Assembly: GCA_003164035.1 (NCBI GenBank)
Contig: PLRS01000114.1
Span: 1 to 64,000, forward strand
Direction: 5' to 3'
DNA: 64,000 nt
Source: Bryobacterales bacterium
GTDB taxonomy: Bacteria > Acidobacteriota > Terriglobia > Bryobacterales > Bryobacteraceae
The notes under the pieces were generated by a model that ran no database searches, was not told the origin of the DNA, and worked only from the letters and a program-made list of their open reading frames with translations. The translations under genes and the position numbers were made by a program. Shown piece by piece: positions 45,916 through 53,854 of this stretch; the first letter of the stretch is position 1; each line of letters opens with the position of its first letter.

Positions 45916-46170
45916 ATGTCTCTCACCCTGACTTTGGACGCTCATGGCGAGGAACTGGTCGCGGCGCATCTTCGCAGCGGCCTCTACCAGTCGCCCGAAG
46001 AGGTGGTCACCCGTGCCTTGGAAACTCTAGCCGTAAAGGAGCAATGCGGCGCGGCTGGCGGGACTATGACGCCCGCCGAAGCCGTGGACGACATCCGCGA
46101 ACTCCGTAAAGGCGTCACGCTCGGCGGGCTCCGCATCAGGGATCTCATTAACGAGGGCCGCAAGTATTGA
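45916..46170 (+). CDS. Orphan antitoxin-like ribbon-helix-helix protein
   Basis: An 84-residue protein whose first half (LTLTLDAHGEELVAAHLRSG, YQSPEEVVTRALETLA) fits a ParD-type ribbon-helix-helix domain and whose tail DIRELRKGVTLGGLRIRDLI is the usual toxin-binding end of such antitoxins. An ATG overlaps the stop codon where a toxin gene would begin (46170), but the frame there is unlike PIN or ParE and soon reaches the IS3 remnant. The toxin is therefore missing. Confidence 0.7.
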   Translation: MSLTLTLDAHGEELVAAHLRSGLYQSPEEVVTRALETLAVKEQCGAAGGTMTPAEAVDDIRELRKGVTLGGLRIRDLINEGRKY

Positions 46171-46192
46171 TGCCCTCCGGGAGCGGCGGTTG

Positions 46193-46300
46193 CTACTTCC
46201 CCGGTTTCCCTCCCGGTCTCACAAAAAACCGGAAAACACGTAGCCTGTCACAGGTTTCGTCCAGGTTTCCTATGCCGGTCATCTGACACAGCGCGGTCAC
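46193..46300 (-). pseudogene. IS3 orfB remnant (truncated integrase part)
   Basis: GTG 46300 overlaps the orfA stop by GTGA and opens the -1 frame. It encodes VTALCQMTGIG, the usual start of an IS3 integrase subunit, then unrelated residues until TAG at 46193-46195. An A8 run within orfA (46398-46405 on the forward strand as T8) could permit -1 slippage into this frame. Confidence 0.7.
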
Positions 46301-46677
46301 GTCCTCACCTTTCGCCGCGGCTTGCTCGATTTCTTCAAACAGGCATCCGCGCCACTGACGACGGCCGGCGGGTGATGATCCCTGAAATGCTGCAAGGTTT
46401 TTTTTAAAAAATCGTTCTCCATCGTCAACTGACCGATCTTGCGCTCCAGTTCGGCGATGCGGCGGGCGTCGTCGAGCGCCGGCAGATCGGCGCCGCGGCT
46501 TCCAATACCGGGAAAGGCCAATTCTCCTTTAGCGCGCCACTCGCCGCGCCAGCGTTCCAGCAGTTTCGGGCTCAGTTGATATTTCCGCGCAATTTCGCCG
46601 GTGCCAGTACCGGCGTCCAGGGCGCGCATGGCGGCGATCTTCAGATCGCGACTGTACACGGTTCGGGCCAAATCCAT
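46297..46677 (-). CDS. IS3-family transposase subunit A
   Basis: A 126-residue OrfA. The N-terminal helix-turn-helix is RDLKIAAMRALDAGTGTGEIARKYQLSPKLLERWRGEWRAKG, followed by the leucine-zipper helix RIAELERKIGQLTMENDFLKKTLQHF, both hallmarks of IS3 family OrfA. The partner OrfB is truncated. OrfA alone may still bind terminal repeats. Confidence 0.85.
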   Translation of the reverse strand: MDLARTVYSRDLKIAAMRALDAGTGTGEIARKYQLSPKLLERWRGEWRAKGELAFPGIGSRGADLPALDDARRIAELERKIGQLTMENDFLKKTLQHFRDHHPPAVVSGADACLKKSSKPRRKVRT

Positions 46678-46705
46678 TCCTCACTCCATTCAATGTATTT
46701 GGTCC

Positions 46706-46960
46706 CTAACTTGGTGTCTCAGTTTTGGGGTTCACTCCAGGTGGCGCCGTCGCGACTATATCCCTGAAGTCCCTAACCAACAGCCCAAAACAGGCTATCA
46801 GGAGGACAAGGCGCATGGGGCGGTTGTTCATAGCGCGCCAACCCCGTGGCCATTTGCGCTTGATAATTTCAAGGCGCCCGTACCAATCCAGAAACTCGAT
46901 GGCCGCCACAAGTATCGCCAGGATAGCCAGCGGGAACCACTGTATGATCTTAAGCGCCAT
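46706..46960 (-). CDS. Small two-helix membrane protein truncated by IS end
   Basis: ATG 46960 opens an 84-residue frame (an upstream ATG at 47023 would give 105). Hydrophobic helices lie at IIQWFPLAILAILVAAIEF and MRLVLLIACFGLLV, separated by a Lys/Arg-rich loop. The last nine codons and the stop read into the IS3 terminal repeat, so the original C terminus was probably removed by the insertion. No family recognised. Confidence 0.45.
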   Translation of the reverse strand: MALKIIQWFPLAILAILVAAIEFLDWYGRLEIIKRKWPRGWRAMNNRPMRLVLLIACFGLLVRDFRDIVATAPPGVNPKTETPS

Positions 46961-47021
46961 CCCAACCAATCTATTCCAATTCGTGCCCCTAGTGTTCTGT
47001 CTCGCGTAACACTTGGCAATC

Positions 47022-47113
47022 AACGTGGGGCGGGCAATTTTGCCCGTAGCCGGCTTTCAGCCGGCTGGACCCGCAAGAATGCGGGTCCGCAGCCTGAAAA
47101 GGCTGCCCCACGG
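47022..47113. repeat. Palindrome cluster upstream of argF
   Basis: Four adjacent palindromes: GGGCAATTTTGCCC near 47032, AGCCGGCTTTCAGCCGGCT near 47048, GACCCGCAAGAATGCGGGTC near 47068 and GCAGCCTGAAAAGGCTGC near 47090. They immediately precede the argF promoter. The first unit has the same core as the units at 15008 and 15070. Confidence 0.75.
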
Positions 47114-47119
47114 ATTCAC

Positions 47120-47148
47120 TTGACTCCTCCCCCCAAATGTGTGATTAT
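47120..47148 (+). promoter_or_regulatory. Predicted argF promoter
   Basis: TTGACT (47120-47125), 17-base spacer, then GATTAT (47143-47148) preceded by TG at 47140-47141, an extended -10 arrangement. The -10 lies inside the upstream Arg box, so ArgR binding would block RNA polymerase. Confidence 0.55.
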
Positions 47149-47173
47149 TCATTAGAGTGAATAAAAATTCACC
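47138..47173 (+). promoter_or_regulatory. Pair of Arg boxes (ArgR operator)
   Basis: The downstream box contains TGAATAAAAATTCA (47158-47171), a perfect match to the TGAAT-W4-ATTCA core. The upstream box (47138-47151) keeps a perfect ATTCA half and a weaker left half. Centres are 20 bp apart, as in known tandem Arg boxes. argR is the fourth gene of the operon that follows. Confidence 0.8.
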
Positions 47174-47186
47174 AAAGGTCCGACCC

Positions 47187-48131
47187 ATGGCTGCACTTGC
47201 TTCTTCCAGTCCGATCTTGAAATGCGCCGCGCCGGATTTGTTGCGCGATCTGGATCTTACCGGTGACGAGCTGACGTATTTGCTCGACCTGGCGGACGAC
47301 GTGAAGCGGTCGCCGCGGGATTACAGCCAGGCGCTGGCCGGCAAATCGGTGGCGCTGCTGTTTGAGAAGCCTTCGCTGCGGACGCGGCTGACGTTCGAAA
47401 TCGCCATCCTGCAGCTTGGCGGCGGAAGCGTATTCATCGAGGGGCCGATCGGCGTGCGAGAGCCGCTGAAGGACGTGGCGCGGAATTTGGACCGGTGGGT
47501 GAACGGGATCGTGGCGCGGGTATTCGCGCAGGCGACGGTGGAAGGGCTGGCGGAATGGTCGTCGGTACCGGTGATCAATGCGTTGAGCGACGCTTACCAC
47601 CCCTGCCAGGCGCTGGCGGATGTCGAGACCGTGCGGGAGCATTTTGGCGGGCTGCAGGGTCTGAAGCTGGCCTTCGTGGGCGACGGCAACAACGTAGCGC
47701 ATTCGCTGATGTTGAACTGTCTGCGGCTGGGGATGGATTTCGCGCTGGCGTGCCCGCCGGGTTACGACGCGAATCCCGACGTGGTGATGCAAGCCCAGGG
47801 ATTGGCTGCGGCTTCGGGCACTATGCTGACGCTGACGCATGAGCCCGCCGAGGCTGTGGCCGGCGCGCACGTGATTTATACCGACGTTTGGGCGAGCATG
47901 GGGCAGGAACAGGAAGCGGTGGAGCGGCGCGAGGCGTTTCGCGCATACCAGGTCAACGACCGGTTGTTCGGGCTGGCGCGGCCGGATGCGGTATTCATGC
48001 ACTGCCTGCCGGCAAAGCGTGGCGAAGAGGTGACGGATTCGGTGATGGAAGCGGCGCGCTCGGTGGTGTTCGACCAGGCGGAGAACCGGCTGCACGCGCA
48101 AAAGGCGCTGCTGCTGATGCTGCTGAGCTGA
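47187..48131 (+). CDS. argF: Ornithine carbamoyltransferase
   Basis: From ATG 47187 the protein has 314 residues. It makes citrulline from ornithine and carbamoyl phosphate. Carbamoyl-phosphate motif EKPSLRTRLTFE, the HPCQALAD motif, and the ornithine-binding MHCLPAKRGEEV loop with the active-site cysteine are intact. An earlier in-frame GTG at 47157 lies inside the Arg box and is unlikely to be the start. It leads the argFGHR cluster. Confidence 0.94.
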   Translation: MAALASSSPILKCAAPDLLRDLDLTGDELTYLLDLADDVKRSPRDYSQALAGKSVALLFEKPSLRTRLTFEIAILQLGGGSVFIEGPIGVREPLKDVARNLDRWVNGIVARVFAQATVEGLAEWSSVPVINALSDAYHPCQALADVETVREHFGGLQGLKLAFVGDGNNVAHSLMLNCLRLGMDFALACPPGYDANPDVVMQAQGLAAASGTMLTLTHEPAEAVAGAHVIYTDVWASMGQEQEAVERREAFRAYQVNDRLFGLARPDAVFMHCLPAKRGEEVTDSVMEAARSVVFDQAENRLHAQKALLLMLLS

Positions 48132-48134
48132 GCT

Positions 48135-48224
48135 GGCAACCGCTCCCTTACGGTCGCGGCTCGGTAAGCGAACGCATACGCGCGGCGCGCGTAACCGAGC
48201 CGCGACCGTAAGGGAGCGGTTGCC
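48135..48224. repeat. Dispersed inverted repeat, copy 5 (perfect 31-bp arms)
   Basis: Arms 48135-48165 and 48194-48224 are perfectly complementary over 31 bases (GGCAACCGCTCCCTTACGG onward) around a 28-base loop. It begins 4 bases after the argF stop and ends 38 bases before argG. As RNA it would be a very stable hairpin between two co-directional arginine genes and could attenuate or stabilise the transcript. Confidence 0.9.
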
Positions 48225-48261
48225 GGGACGCGCGGGCCGCTTTGATACGCTAAAGATTCTT

Positions 48262-49470
48262 ATGAGCAAACCAAAGAAAGTGGCGCTCGCCTACTCGGGC
48301 GGGCTGGATACCTCTGTCATCATTCCATGGCTGAAGGAAAACTACGGCTGTGAAGTCGTCGCGGTATGCGGCGATATCGGACAGGGAACGGACGAGCTCT
48401 CGGGTCTGGAAGCCAAGGCGCTGGCGACCGGCGCGGCCGAAGTCCACGTGGAAGACATGCGCGAAGAGTTCGTCTCCCAGTACCTGTGGAAGCTGGTGCG
48501 GTCGGGCGGGGTGTACGAGCACAAGTACCTGCTGGGCACTTCGATTGCGCGGCCGTTGCTGGCGAAAAAACAAGTGGAAGTGGCGCTGGCCACCGGTTGC
48601 GACGCGCTGGCGCACGGCTGCACAGGCAAGGGCAACGACCAGGTGCGTTTCGAGCTCACTTACAAAGCGCTGGCGCCGGAGTTGGCCGTAATCGCCCCGT
48701 GGCGCGAATGGAACATCGTCTCGCGCGAGGACGCCATCGAATACGCGCGCGTTCACCACGTGCCCATCGCCCAATCCACCACCAAGATCTATAGCCGCGA
48801 CCGCAACATCTGGCACATCTCGCACGAAGGCGGCGAGCTGGAAGATCCGGCCAACGCCGCGCCGGAAGCGATCTGGATGCTGACGAAGAGTCCGGCCCAG
48901 GCGCCGGATACGCCCGGTGAAGTCACCATTACGTTCGAAAAAGGCGTGCCGGTCGCGGTGGATGGCAAGAGCATGAAAGCGTTCGAGCTGCTGGAAGCGC
49001 TGAACGCGATCGGCAGCGAGCACGCCATCGGCCGCATCGACCTGGTGGAGAACCGTTTCGTAGGCATGAAGTCCCGCGGCTGCTACGAGACGCCGGGCGG
49101 CACGCTCATTTACTTCGCACTGCGCGAGCTGGAAGCGCTGACGCTCGATAAGAACACGCTCCACTACAAGCAGCAGCGGGCGCTCGAGTACGCCGAACTG
49201 GTTTACAACGGCTTGTGGTTCACGCCGCTGCGGGAAGCGCTGGATGCATTTTTCGAAAGCGTGAGCGCGACCGCTACCGGGGAGGTCAAGCTGCAATTGT
49301 ATAAGGGCAATATCGCGCCCGTCAGCCGCAAATCGCCGCATTCGCTCTACTCGCTCGATATCGCCAGCTTCACCATGGGCGCCAGCTACGACCAGAAGGA
49401 CGCGCTCGGCTTCATCAACCTGATCGGCCTGCCCATCAAGGTGCGGGCGCTGGCCGCCAAATCCAAATGA
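48262..49470 (+). CDS. argG: Argininosuccinate synthase
   Basis: A 402-residue enzyme that condenses citrulline and aspartate with ATP. The N-type ATP pyrophosphatase loop AYSGGLDTSVI is at residues 9-19, and the substrate-binding segments GCTGKGNDQVRFELT, REWNIVSREDAIEYA and GRIDLVENRFVGMKSRG are present. ATG 48262 is chosen by homology. argH overlaps its stop by 4 bases. Confidence 0.96.
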   Translation: MSKPKKVALAYSGGLDTSVIIPWLKENYGCEVVAVCGDIGQGTDELSGLEAKALATGAAEVHVEDMREEFVSQYLWKLVRSGGVYEHKYLLGTSIARPLLAKKQVEVALATGCDALAHGCTGKGNDQVRFELTYKALAPELAVIAPWREWNIVSREDAIEYARVHHVPIAQSTTKIYSRDRNIWHISHEGGELEDPANAAPEAIWMLTKSPAQAPDTPGEVTITFEKGVPVAVDGKSMKAFELLEALNAIGSEHAIGRIDLVENRFVGMKSRGCYETPGGTLIYFALRELEALTLDKNTLHYKQQRALEYAELVYNGLWFTPLREALDAFFESVSATATGEVKLQLYKGNIAPVSRKSPHSLYSLDIASFTMGASYDQKDALGFINLIGLPIKVRALAAKSK

Positions 49471-50849
49471 AGCTCTGGGGCGGACGTTTTGAGAGCGGGC
49501 CCTCGGAGGTGTTCGAACGCTTCTCGGGCTCGCTCGATTTCGACCGGCGGCTGATCGGCGCCGATATCCGCGGCTCACAGGCCTTCGCGCGGGCGCTCGA
49601 ACGGGTGGGCATTCTGAGCGTGGAGGAGCGGGCGGCTATCGTAGCGGCTTTCGGCGCGATCGCGGCGGAATCGGCGTCGGCGGCCTTCTACGAAGGCGCG
49701 TCGGACGAAGACGTGCATACGCTGGTGATCCGCAAGCTGAAGGAAAAGGCGGGCGCTGTAGCCGACAAAATCCATACGGGACGCAGCCGCAACGAGCAGG
49801 TTTCGCTCGATACGCGGCTGTGGCTGCGGGAGGAATCGGACCGCGCGCGTGGGCTGGTGACGGGCGTGATGGAAGCGCTGGTCAACCTGGCGGAAGCGTA
49901 TCCGGACGCGGTGATTCCGGGCTATACGCACATGCGCCGCGCCCAGGCGGTGCTGTGGCCGCACTATCTGCTGGCGTACTTCGAAATGTTCGCGCGCGAT
50001 TGGGAGCGGTTGGGCGAAGCGCGGGCGCGCGCCAATGTGCTGCCGCTGGGATCGGGCGCGCTGGCCGGCGCGGGCTTTCCGTTTGATCGCGATGCCATGG
50101 CGCAGGATTTGGGCTTCGACGGGGTGACCCGCAACAGCATGGATGTTTCCGGCGACCGCGATTTCGTGCTCGATTTCCTATATGCCGCCAGCGTCGCCAT
50201 GATTCACTTGAGCCGGCTGGCGGAGGACTGGATTCTATATTCGAGTGAAGAATTCGGCTGGCTGGAACTGGGCGATGGGGTAACCAGCGGGTCGAGCCTG
50301 ATGCCGCAGAAGAAGAACCCGGATTCGCTGGAGTTGATTCGCGGCAAATGCGGCCGGGTGATCGGTTCGCTCACGTCGTTGATGGTCACCATGAAGGGGC
50401 TGCCGATGACCTACAACCGCGACATGCAGGAGGACAAAGTCCCGCTGTTCGAAGCCGCCGACCAACTGGGGGGCGCGCTCGAGATGGCGCGGGTGGCGAT
50501 CGAATCGGTGCGCCTGAATCCTGGCCGTCCGGCCCGCGCGGCGGAGGAGAGCTGGGTGGTGGCTACGGACCTGGCCGAAGCGCTGGCGCGCGCCGGAACG
50601 CCGTTTCATCAGGCCCACCAAATTGTAGGCCGCTTTGTGCTCGAAAGCGTTCGCAGCGGCAAGAAACCCTCGGACTGGACGGCGGCCGAGATGCAGAGCT
50701 TTGCGCCGGAATTGACCGGCGATCTGGCCGTGCTGCTGGATCCGAAGAAAGGAATGGGATCGCGCGAAATCGCCGGCGGCACGGGGCCGGGTGCGGTTGC
50801 TGGGGCGCTCGAAGAGGCGCGCCGGCGCCTCGCGCGAATGAGAGTATGA
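49467..50849 (+). CDS. argH: Argininosuccinate lyase
   Basis: A 460-residue fumarase-superfamily lyase that releases arginine and fumarate. The signature loop GSSLMPQKKNPDSLELIRGK, with the flexible catalytic serine, is complete; KIHTGRSRNEQVSLDTRLW and PGYTHMRRAQ are the other conserved segments. It overlaps argG and argR by four bases each, so the three are translationally coupled. Confidence 0.96.
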   Translation: MKLWGGRFESGPSEVFERFSGSLDFDRRLIGADIRGSQAFARALERVGILSVEERAAIVAAFGAIAAESASAAFYEGASDEDVHTLVIRKLKEKAGAVADKIHTGRSRNEQVSLDTRLWLREESDRARGLVTGVMEALVNLAEAYPDAVIPGYTHMRRAQAVLWPHYLLAYFEMFARDWERLGEARARANVLPLGSGALAGAGFPFDRDAMAQDLGFDGVTRNSMDVSGDRDFVLDFLYAASVAMIHLSRLAEDWILYSSEEFGWLELGDGVTSGSSLMPQKKNPDSLELIRGKCGRVIGSLTSLMVTMKGLPMTYNRDMQEDKVPLFEAADQLGGALEMARVAIESVRLNPGRPARAAEESWVVATDLAEALARAGTPFHQAHQIVGRFVLESVRSGKKPSDWTAAEMQSFAPELTGDLAVLLDPKKGMGSREIAGGTGPGAVAGALEEARRRLARMRV

Positions 50850-51283
50850 CAAAGACGTATCGGCAGGGCCAGATTCTGAAGCTGATTCGCTCCAAGCGCA
50901 TCGGCACCCAGGAAGAATTGGCGCAGGAATTGAAGAACCAGGGCATAGCCGCGACCCAGGTAACGCTGTCGCGCGATATCCGCGATTTGCGGCTGGTGAA
51001 GACCCGCGAGGGCTACCAGGAGATGGCGCCGGAGGAATCGGGCCCGCAGTTTTCGCTGTTGGCGGGGGAGTTTCTGCAGGACGTGCTGCGCGCCCAGAAC
51101 CTGGTGATACTGAAAACGTCTCCCGGCCATGCCAACTCGGTAGCGGTGGCGCTGGACAGCGAGAAATGGCCGGAGGTAGTCGGCACCATAGCCGGGGACG
51201 ATACCATCCTGGTGATTGCACCGGACAACCCGACGGCCGAGGCGGTGCAGGAGAAGCTATTGGGACTGCTAGAGCGGGGATAG
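50846..51283 (+). CDS. argR: Arginine repressor ArgR
   Basis: A 145-residue ArgR/AhrC protein. The winged-helix N domain has RSKRIGTQEELAQELKNQG and TQVTLSRDIRDLRLVKT; the C domain has the arginine-binding GDDTILVIAP motif used for hexamer formation. ATG 50846 overlaps the argH stop (ATGA). With the Arg boxes before argF this forms a simple autoregulatory loop for arginine synthesis. Confidence 0.95.
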   Translation: MTKTYRQGQILKLIRSKRIGTQEELAQELKNQGIAATQVTLSRDIRDLRLVKTREGYQEMAPEESGPQFSLLAGEFLQDVLRAQNLVILKTSPGHANSVAVALDSEKWPEVVGTIAGDDTILVIAPDNPTAEAVQEKLLGLLERG

Positions 51284-51287
51284 AGAA

Positions 51288-51815
51288 TCAGCCGCGTTCT
51301 TCGAGGCGCCGCACGCGCTCGGAGATGGCATCGATTTGCCGGTCCTTTTCTTCCAGGGCGGATTCCACTTTGTCGATACGGGAGTCGGTTCTCACCGTCC
51401 AAACCCGACCCGTTTGCAGCAATCCCGCCTGCCGGTCCAACCGGTCGGACTGATTGTCGAAGCGGGCCAGGAAACTGTCCTGGCGGGAGTCCAGGCGCTC
51501 CAGATTGTCCTGCAACAAGGCGATCACGCGCTCCGTGTTTTGACGCGTGAGATCCTTCATCGAGGTCTCCAGGTCCTTGATAGAGTTCTCCAGGCGGAGA
51601 ATGTCGTCTTTAGTGGATTTCTCCAGGCGAAGAACGGTGTCATCCAGGCGGAGAATATCGTCTCTTGTCGCTTTCTCCAGGCGGAGAATATCGTCTCTTG
51701 TCGCTTTCTCCAGCCGGAGAATATCGTCTTTGGTCGCTTTCTCCAGGCGGAGAATATCGTCTCTTGTCGCTTTCTCCAAGCGGAGAATATCGTCTTTGGT
51801 TGCGGGCTCGGACAT
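51288..51815 (-). CDS. Coiled-coil protein with 11-residue repeats
   Basis: A 175-residue soluble protein. Residues 5-59 are five nearly identical 11-residue repeats, ATKDDILRLEK or ATRDDILRLEK, followed by degenerate units (TVLRLEK, STKDDILRLEN). Hendecads favour a right-handed or straight coiled coil. The rest is a longer heptad-like helix (RLDSRQDSFLARFDNQSDRL, ALEEKDRQIDAISERVRRLE). No catalytic motif is seen. It is convergent with argR and lies just downstream of the S41 protease, so it may be co-transcribed with that gene. Confidence 0.8.
   Translation of the reverse strand: MSEPATKDDILRLEKATRDDILRLEKATKDDILRLEKATRDDILRLEKATRDDILRLDDTVLRLEKSTKDDILRLENSIKDLETSMKDLTRQNTERVIALLQDNLERLDSRQDSFLARFDNQSDRLDRQAGLLQTGRVWTVRTDSRIDKVESALEEKDRQIDAISERVRRLEERG
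51639..51803 (-). repeat. Five tandem 33-bp units
   Basis: Five consecutive 33-base units, e.g. 51639-51671 and 51771-51803, differ at few positions (AAA versus AGA at the third codon) and encode the 11-residue repeats. The near-identity at DNA level suggests recent expansion and probable copy-number variation between strains. Confidence 0.9.
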
Positions 51816-51827
51816 ACGATTCCAAGC

Positions 51828-53414
51828 TTACCCCTTGGCGGCGCGCATGGCCAGCACCCGCTCGACTTGTTCCAGCAGCGACTGCGCCCGCGGCATGCTC
51901 TCGATGGCCTTCTTGATTTCCGCATCGTCCAGCCAGCGGGCGCGATCCCCGGCCGGTTTGTCGAAGGCGCGGAAATAGAATTCCCAGCGAATCTCCCCGC
52001 GAACCCATTCTTTATTGGCGTCGAATTCGGCGTCGGTGAAAGCGACCTTCTGAGATTTGAGAAAATCGCGGAAGCGCTCGATGACCGCGTCGTCCGGCTG
52101 CCACCCGTCCGTCAAGGCCGGCTTGGCGCCATTGAAGTAGACATTGCCAAATCGGAAAAACAAATAGGAATACGGGGCCAACCGGCGCTGAAACACGTTG
52201 TAGACCGTGCTGGCGTACTTCTCGTCCGGGGTGATGCCGCCGCCCCCGTACACCTTGCGGCCGCTGTCGGTCGACTTCAGATCCTGGGTGTTGTTGGTGT
52301 CGCCGTGTTTAGCGTAGTAGTAATCGAAGAACGACTCGTGCGAGTAGTCGCGCTGGATCAGGCGCCCGCTGGGAGTGTAGTAGTGGGCGATGGTGAGCAG
52401 CAGCGCGGCCCCCTCATTGAGCGGAAACTGGGCCTGCACCAAGCCCTTGCCGAAGGTGGTTTCCCCCAGAACCCAGGCGCGGTCGTGATCCTGCAGCGCC
52501 CCGGAAACGATCTCGGCGGCAGAAGCCGAACGGCTATCCACCAACACCACGATGGGATACTTCTGTGCCGCGGCCACGGCCCGCGCCCGGAATACCTGCT
52601 CGGTTTCCGCGCGGCCATGGTGCGAAACTACCAGTTGGCCCTCCCGCAGGAAACGTCCGGCCACGCGCACGGCTTCGCTTACCAATCCGCCCGGATTACC
52701 ACGCAAATCGAGGATCAGGCCCTTGACGTTCTCCTCGCCCAACTTCGCCATGTCCTTTTCGACGTCTTCGGCGACATTCTGCGCTTCGAAGCTGTCGATC
52801 CGCAGGAAGGCAATGCCGGGCTTCACCCAGAACGCATCCACCAGGCTGGTTTCAATTTCTCCACGGATCACTTCCACCGTGACGGGCTGGTCCACACCCA
52901 CGCGGCGCACCGAAACGGTCACCTTGGTGCCACGGGGCCCGCGCAGCAGGTCCGCCACTTCCGGCGATTGCAGGGTAGTGGTATCCTTGCCGTCGACACC
53001 CACAATCGTGTCGCCACGGCGCAGGTCCGCCCGGTACGCCGGCGATCCCACGAAGGGACGGTCGACAATCACCTTGGGGCCGTCCATGCCGATCTGCATC
53101 CCCACCCCGAAATATTGCGCCCGCTGCCGCTGCTGCATCTCGCGGTATTCGGTCGGATCCACGAAATTGGAGTGCGGATCGAGGGTATGCAGCATGCCGG
53201 GGATGGCCCCTTGATAGAAAGCCCGCTCGGAGGAAACCGGATCTGCGAAGTTCTTTTCCAGCAGTGCGTACGCCGATGCCACCTCGTGCATCGATTTGTC
53301 GAGATCGTCTCCGGAGGTGGCCGCGCGCGCGTGAAAAACGGGCGTGCAAAACAGTGCGAATACGGCCAGCAATGCCGCCGCCAGGGTGAGGAAAAAGCTA
53401 CTACGGATTTTCAT
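51828..53414 (-). CDS. S41-family C-terminal processing protease
   Basis: A 528-residue protease. A signal or anchor helix (SFFLTLAAALLAVFALFC) precedes a PDZ domain (VGSPAYRADLRRGDTIVGVDG) and the S41 catalytic domain with GNPGGLVSEAVRVAGRF, the serine in VDSRSASAAEIVSGAL and the lysine in GETTFGKGLVQAQF. It should cleave proteins in the periplasm from their C termini. ATG 53414 is used, the first with a signal sequence. The C-terminal part beyond the protease domain is about 130 residues. Confidence 0.92.
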   Translation of the reverse strand: MKIRSSFFLTLAAALLAVFALFCTPVFHARAATSGDDLDKSMHEVASAYALLEKNFADPVSSERAFYQGAIPGMLHTLDPHSNFVDPTEYREMQQRQRAQYFGVGMQIGMDGPKVIVDRPFVGSPAYRADLRRGDTIVGVDGKDTTTLQSPEVADLLRGPRGTKVTVSVRRVGVDQPVTVEVIRGEIETSLVDAFWVKPGIAFLRIDSFEAQNVAEDVEKDMAKLGEENVKGLILDLRGNPGGLVSEAVRVAGRFLREGQLVVSHHGRAETEQVFRARAVAAAQKYPIVVLVDSRSASAAEIVSGALQDHDRAWVLGETTFGKGLVQAQFPLNEGAALLLTIAHYYTPSGRLIQRDYSHESFFDYYYAKHGDTNNTQDLKSTDSGRKVYGGGGITPDEKYASTVYNVFQRRLAPYSYLFFRFGNVYFNGAKPALTDGWQPDDAVIERFRDFLKSQKVAFTDAEFDANKEWVRGEIRWEFYFRAFDKPAGDRARWLDDAEIKKAIESMPRAQSLLEQVERVLAMRAAKG

Positions 53415-53633
53415 GGGTACCAGGGCCGGTGTGCCGGCCGGTGTCTCCCTTCCTTCGCCTCTATCATACCGTAATGTTCGGGCGCCCAAACCGGCGGGAT
53501 AAACGGGTGCTTAGCTCCTGGTTCAGGCGTACCAACCCGGCGTGTTAAGTGCTATGAGGGAAAGCCCTCGGTACCGGTAAGGTACCCTGGCATCTTTCGT
53601 TATGCTAGACAATTGAGTCAAAATGGATTGGTT

Positions 53634-53837
53634 ATGATTCGAGCTTTAGGAATCCTCGGCTTGGGCGGCAGCTTCCTGGCGATTTCGCCAATACTCCGGG
53701 AAGACGTATTCTCCGGGGCCCGCAAGCTCACCGGTACCCTGAACCAGTACAGTCCATACTCCTACATCGCGGTGGCGCTGTGCCTGTTCGGCCTGATCAC
53801 CTTGTCCCTCTATCGCAGCACCGGCTTGCGGAGCTGA
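53634..53837 (+). CDS. Small two-helix membrane protein
   Basis: A 67-residue protein with hydrophobic segments at the N terminus (RALGILGLGGSFLAISPI) and C terminus (YIAVALCLFGLITLSLY). The latter ends with a basic tail. No family recognised. It lies between the protease and the MerR gene and could be a membrane peptide of regulatory type. Confidence 0.5.
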   Translation: MIRALGILGLGGSFLAISPILREDVFSGARKLTGTLNQYSPYSYIAVALCLFGLITLSLYRSTGLRS

Positions 53838-53854
53838 CAATGCTCGCCGGGCCG

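Larger units (their letters stand above)
46193..46741 (-). mobile_element. IS3-family insertion sequence remnant
   Basis: The remnant comprises an intact orfA (46297-46677), the first 10 or so codons of orfB (46300 downwards), and one probable terminal repeat near 46715-46741 containing GTGAACCCCAAAACTGAGAC on the reverse strand. The catalytic DDE part of orfB and the other terminal repeat are gone, so the element cannot move on its own. Confidence 0.8.

Noticed and set aside
46193-46300. A toxin gene paired with the ParD-like antitoxin
   Set aside because: The frame after 46170 has no toxin motif, and the reverse frame here is the start of an IS3 integrase subunit.
47157-47186. GTG 47157 as argF start
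   Set aside because: This codon is part of the Arg box, and ornithine carbamoyltransferase homology begins after ATG 47187.
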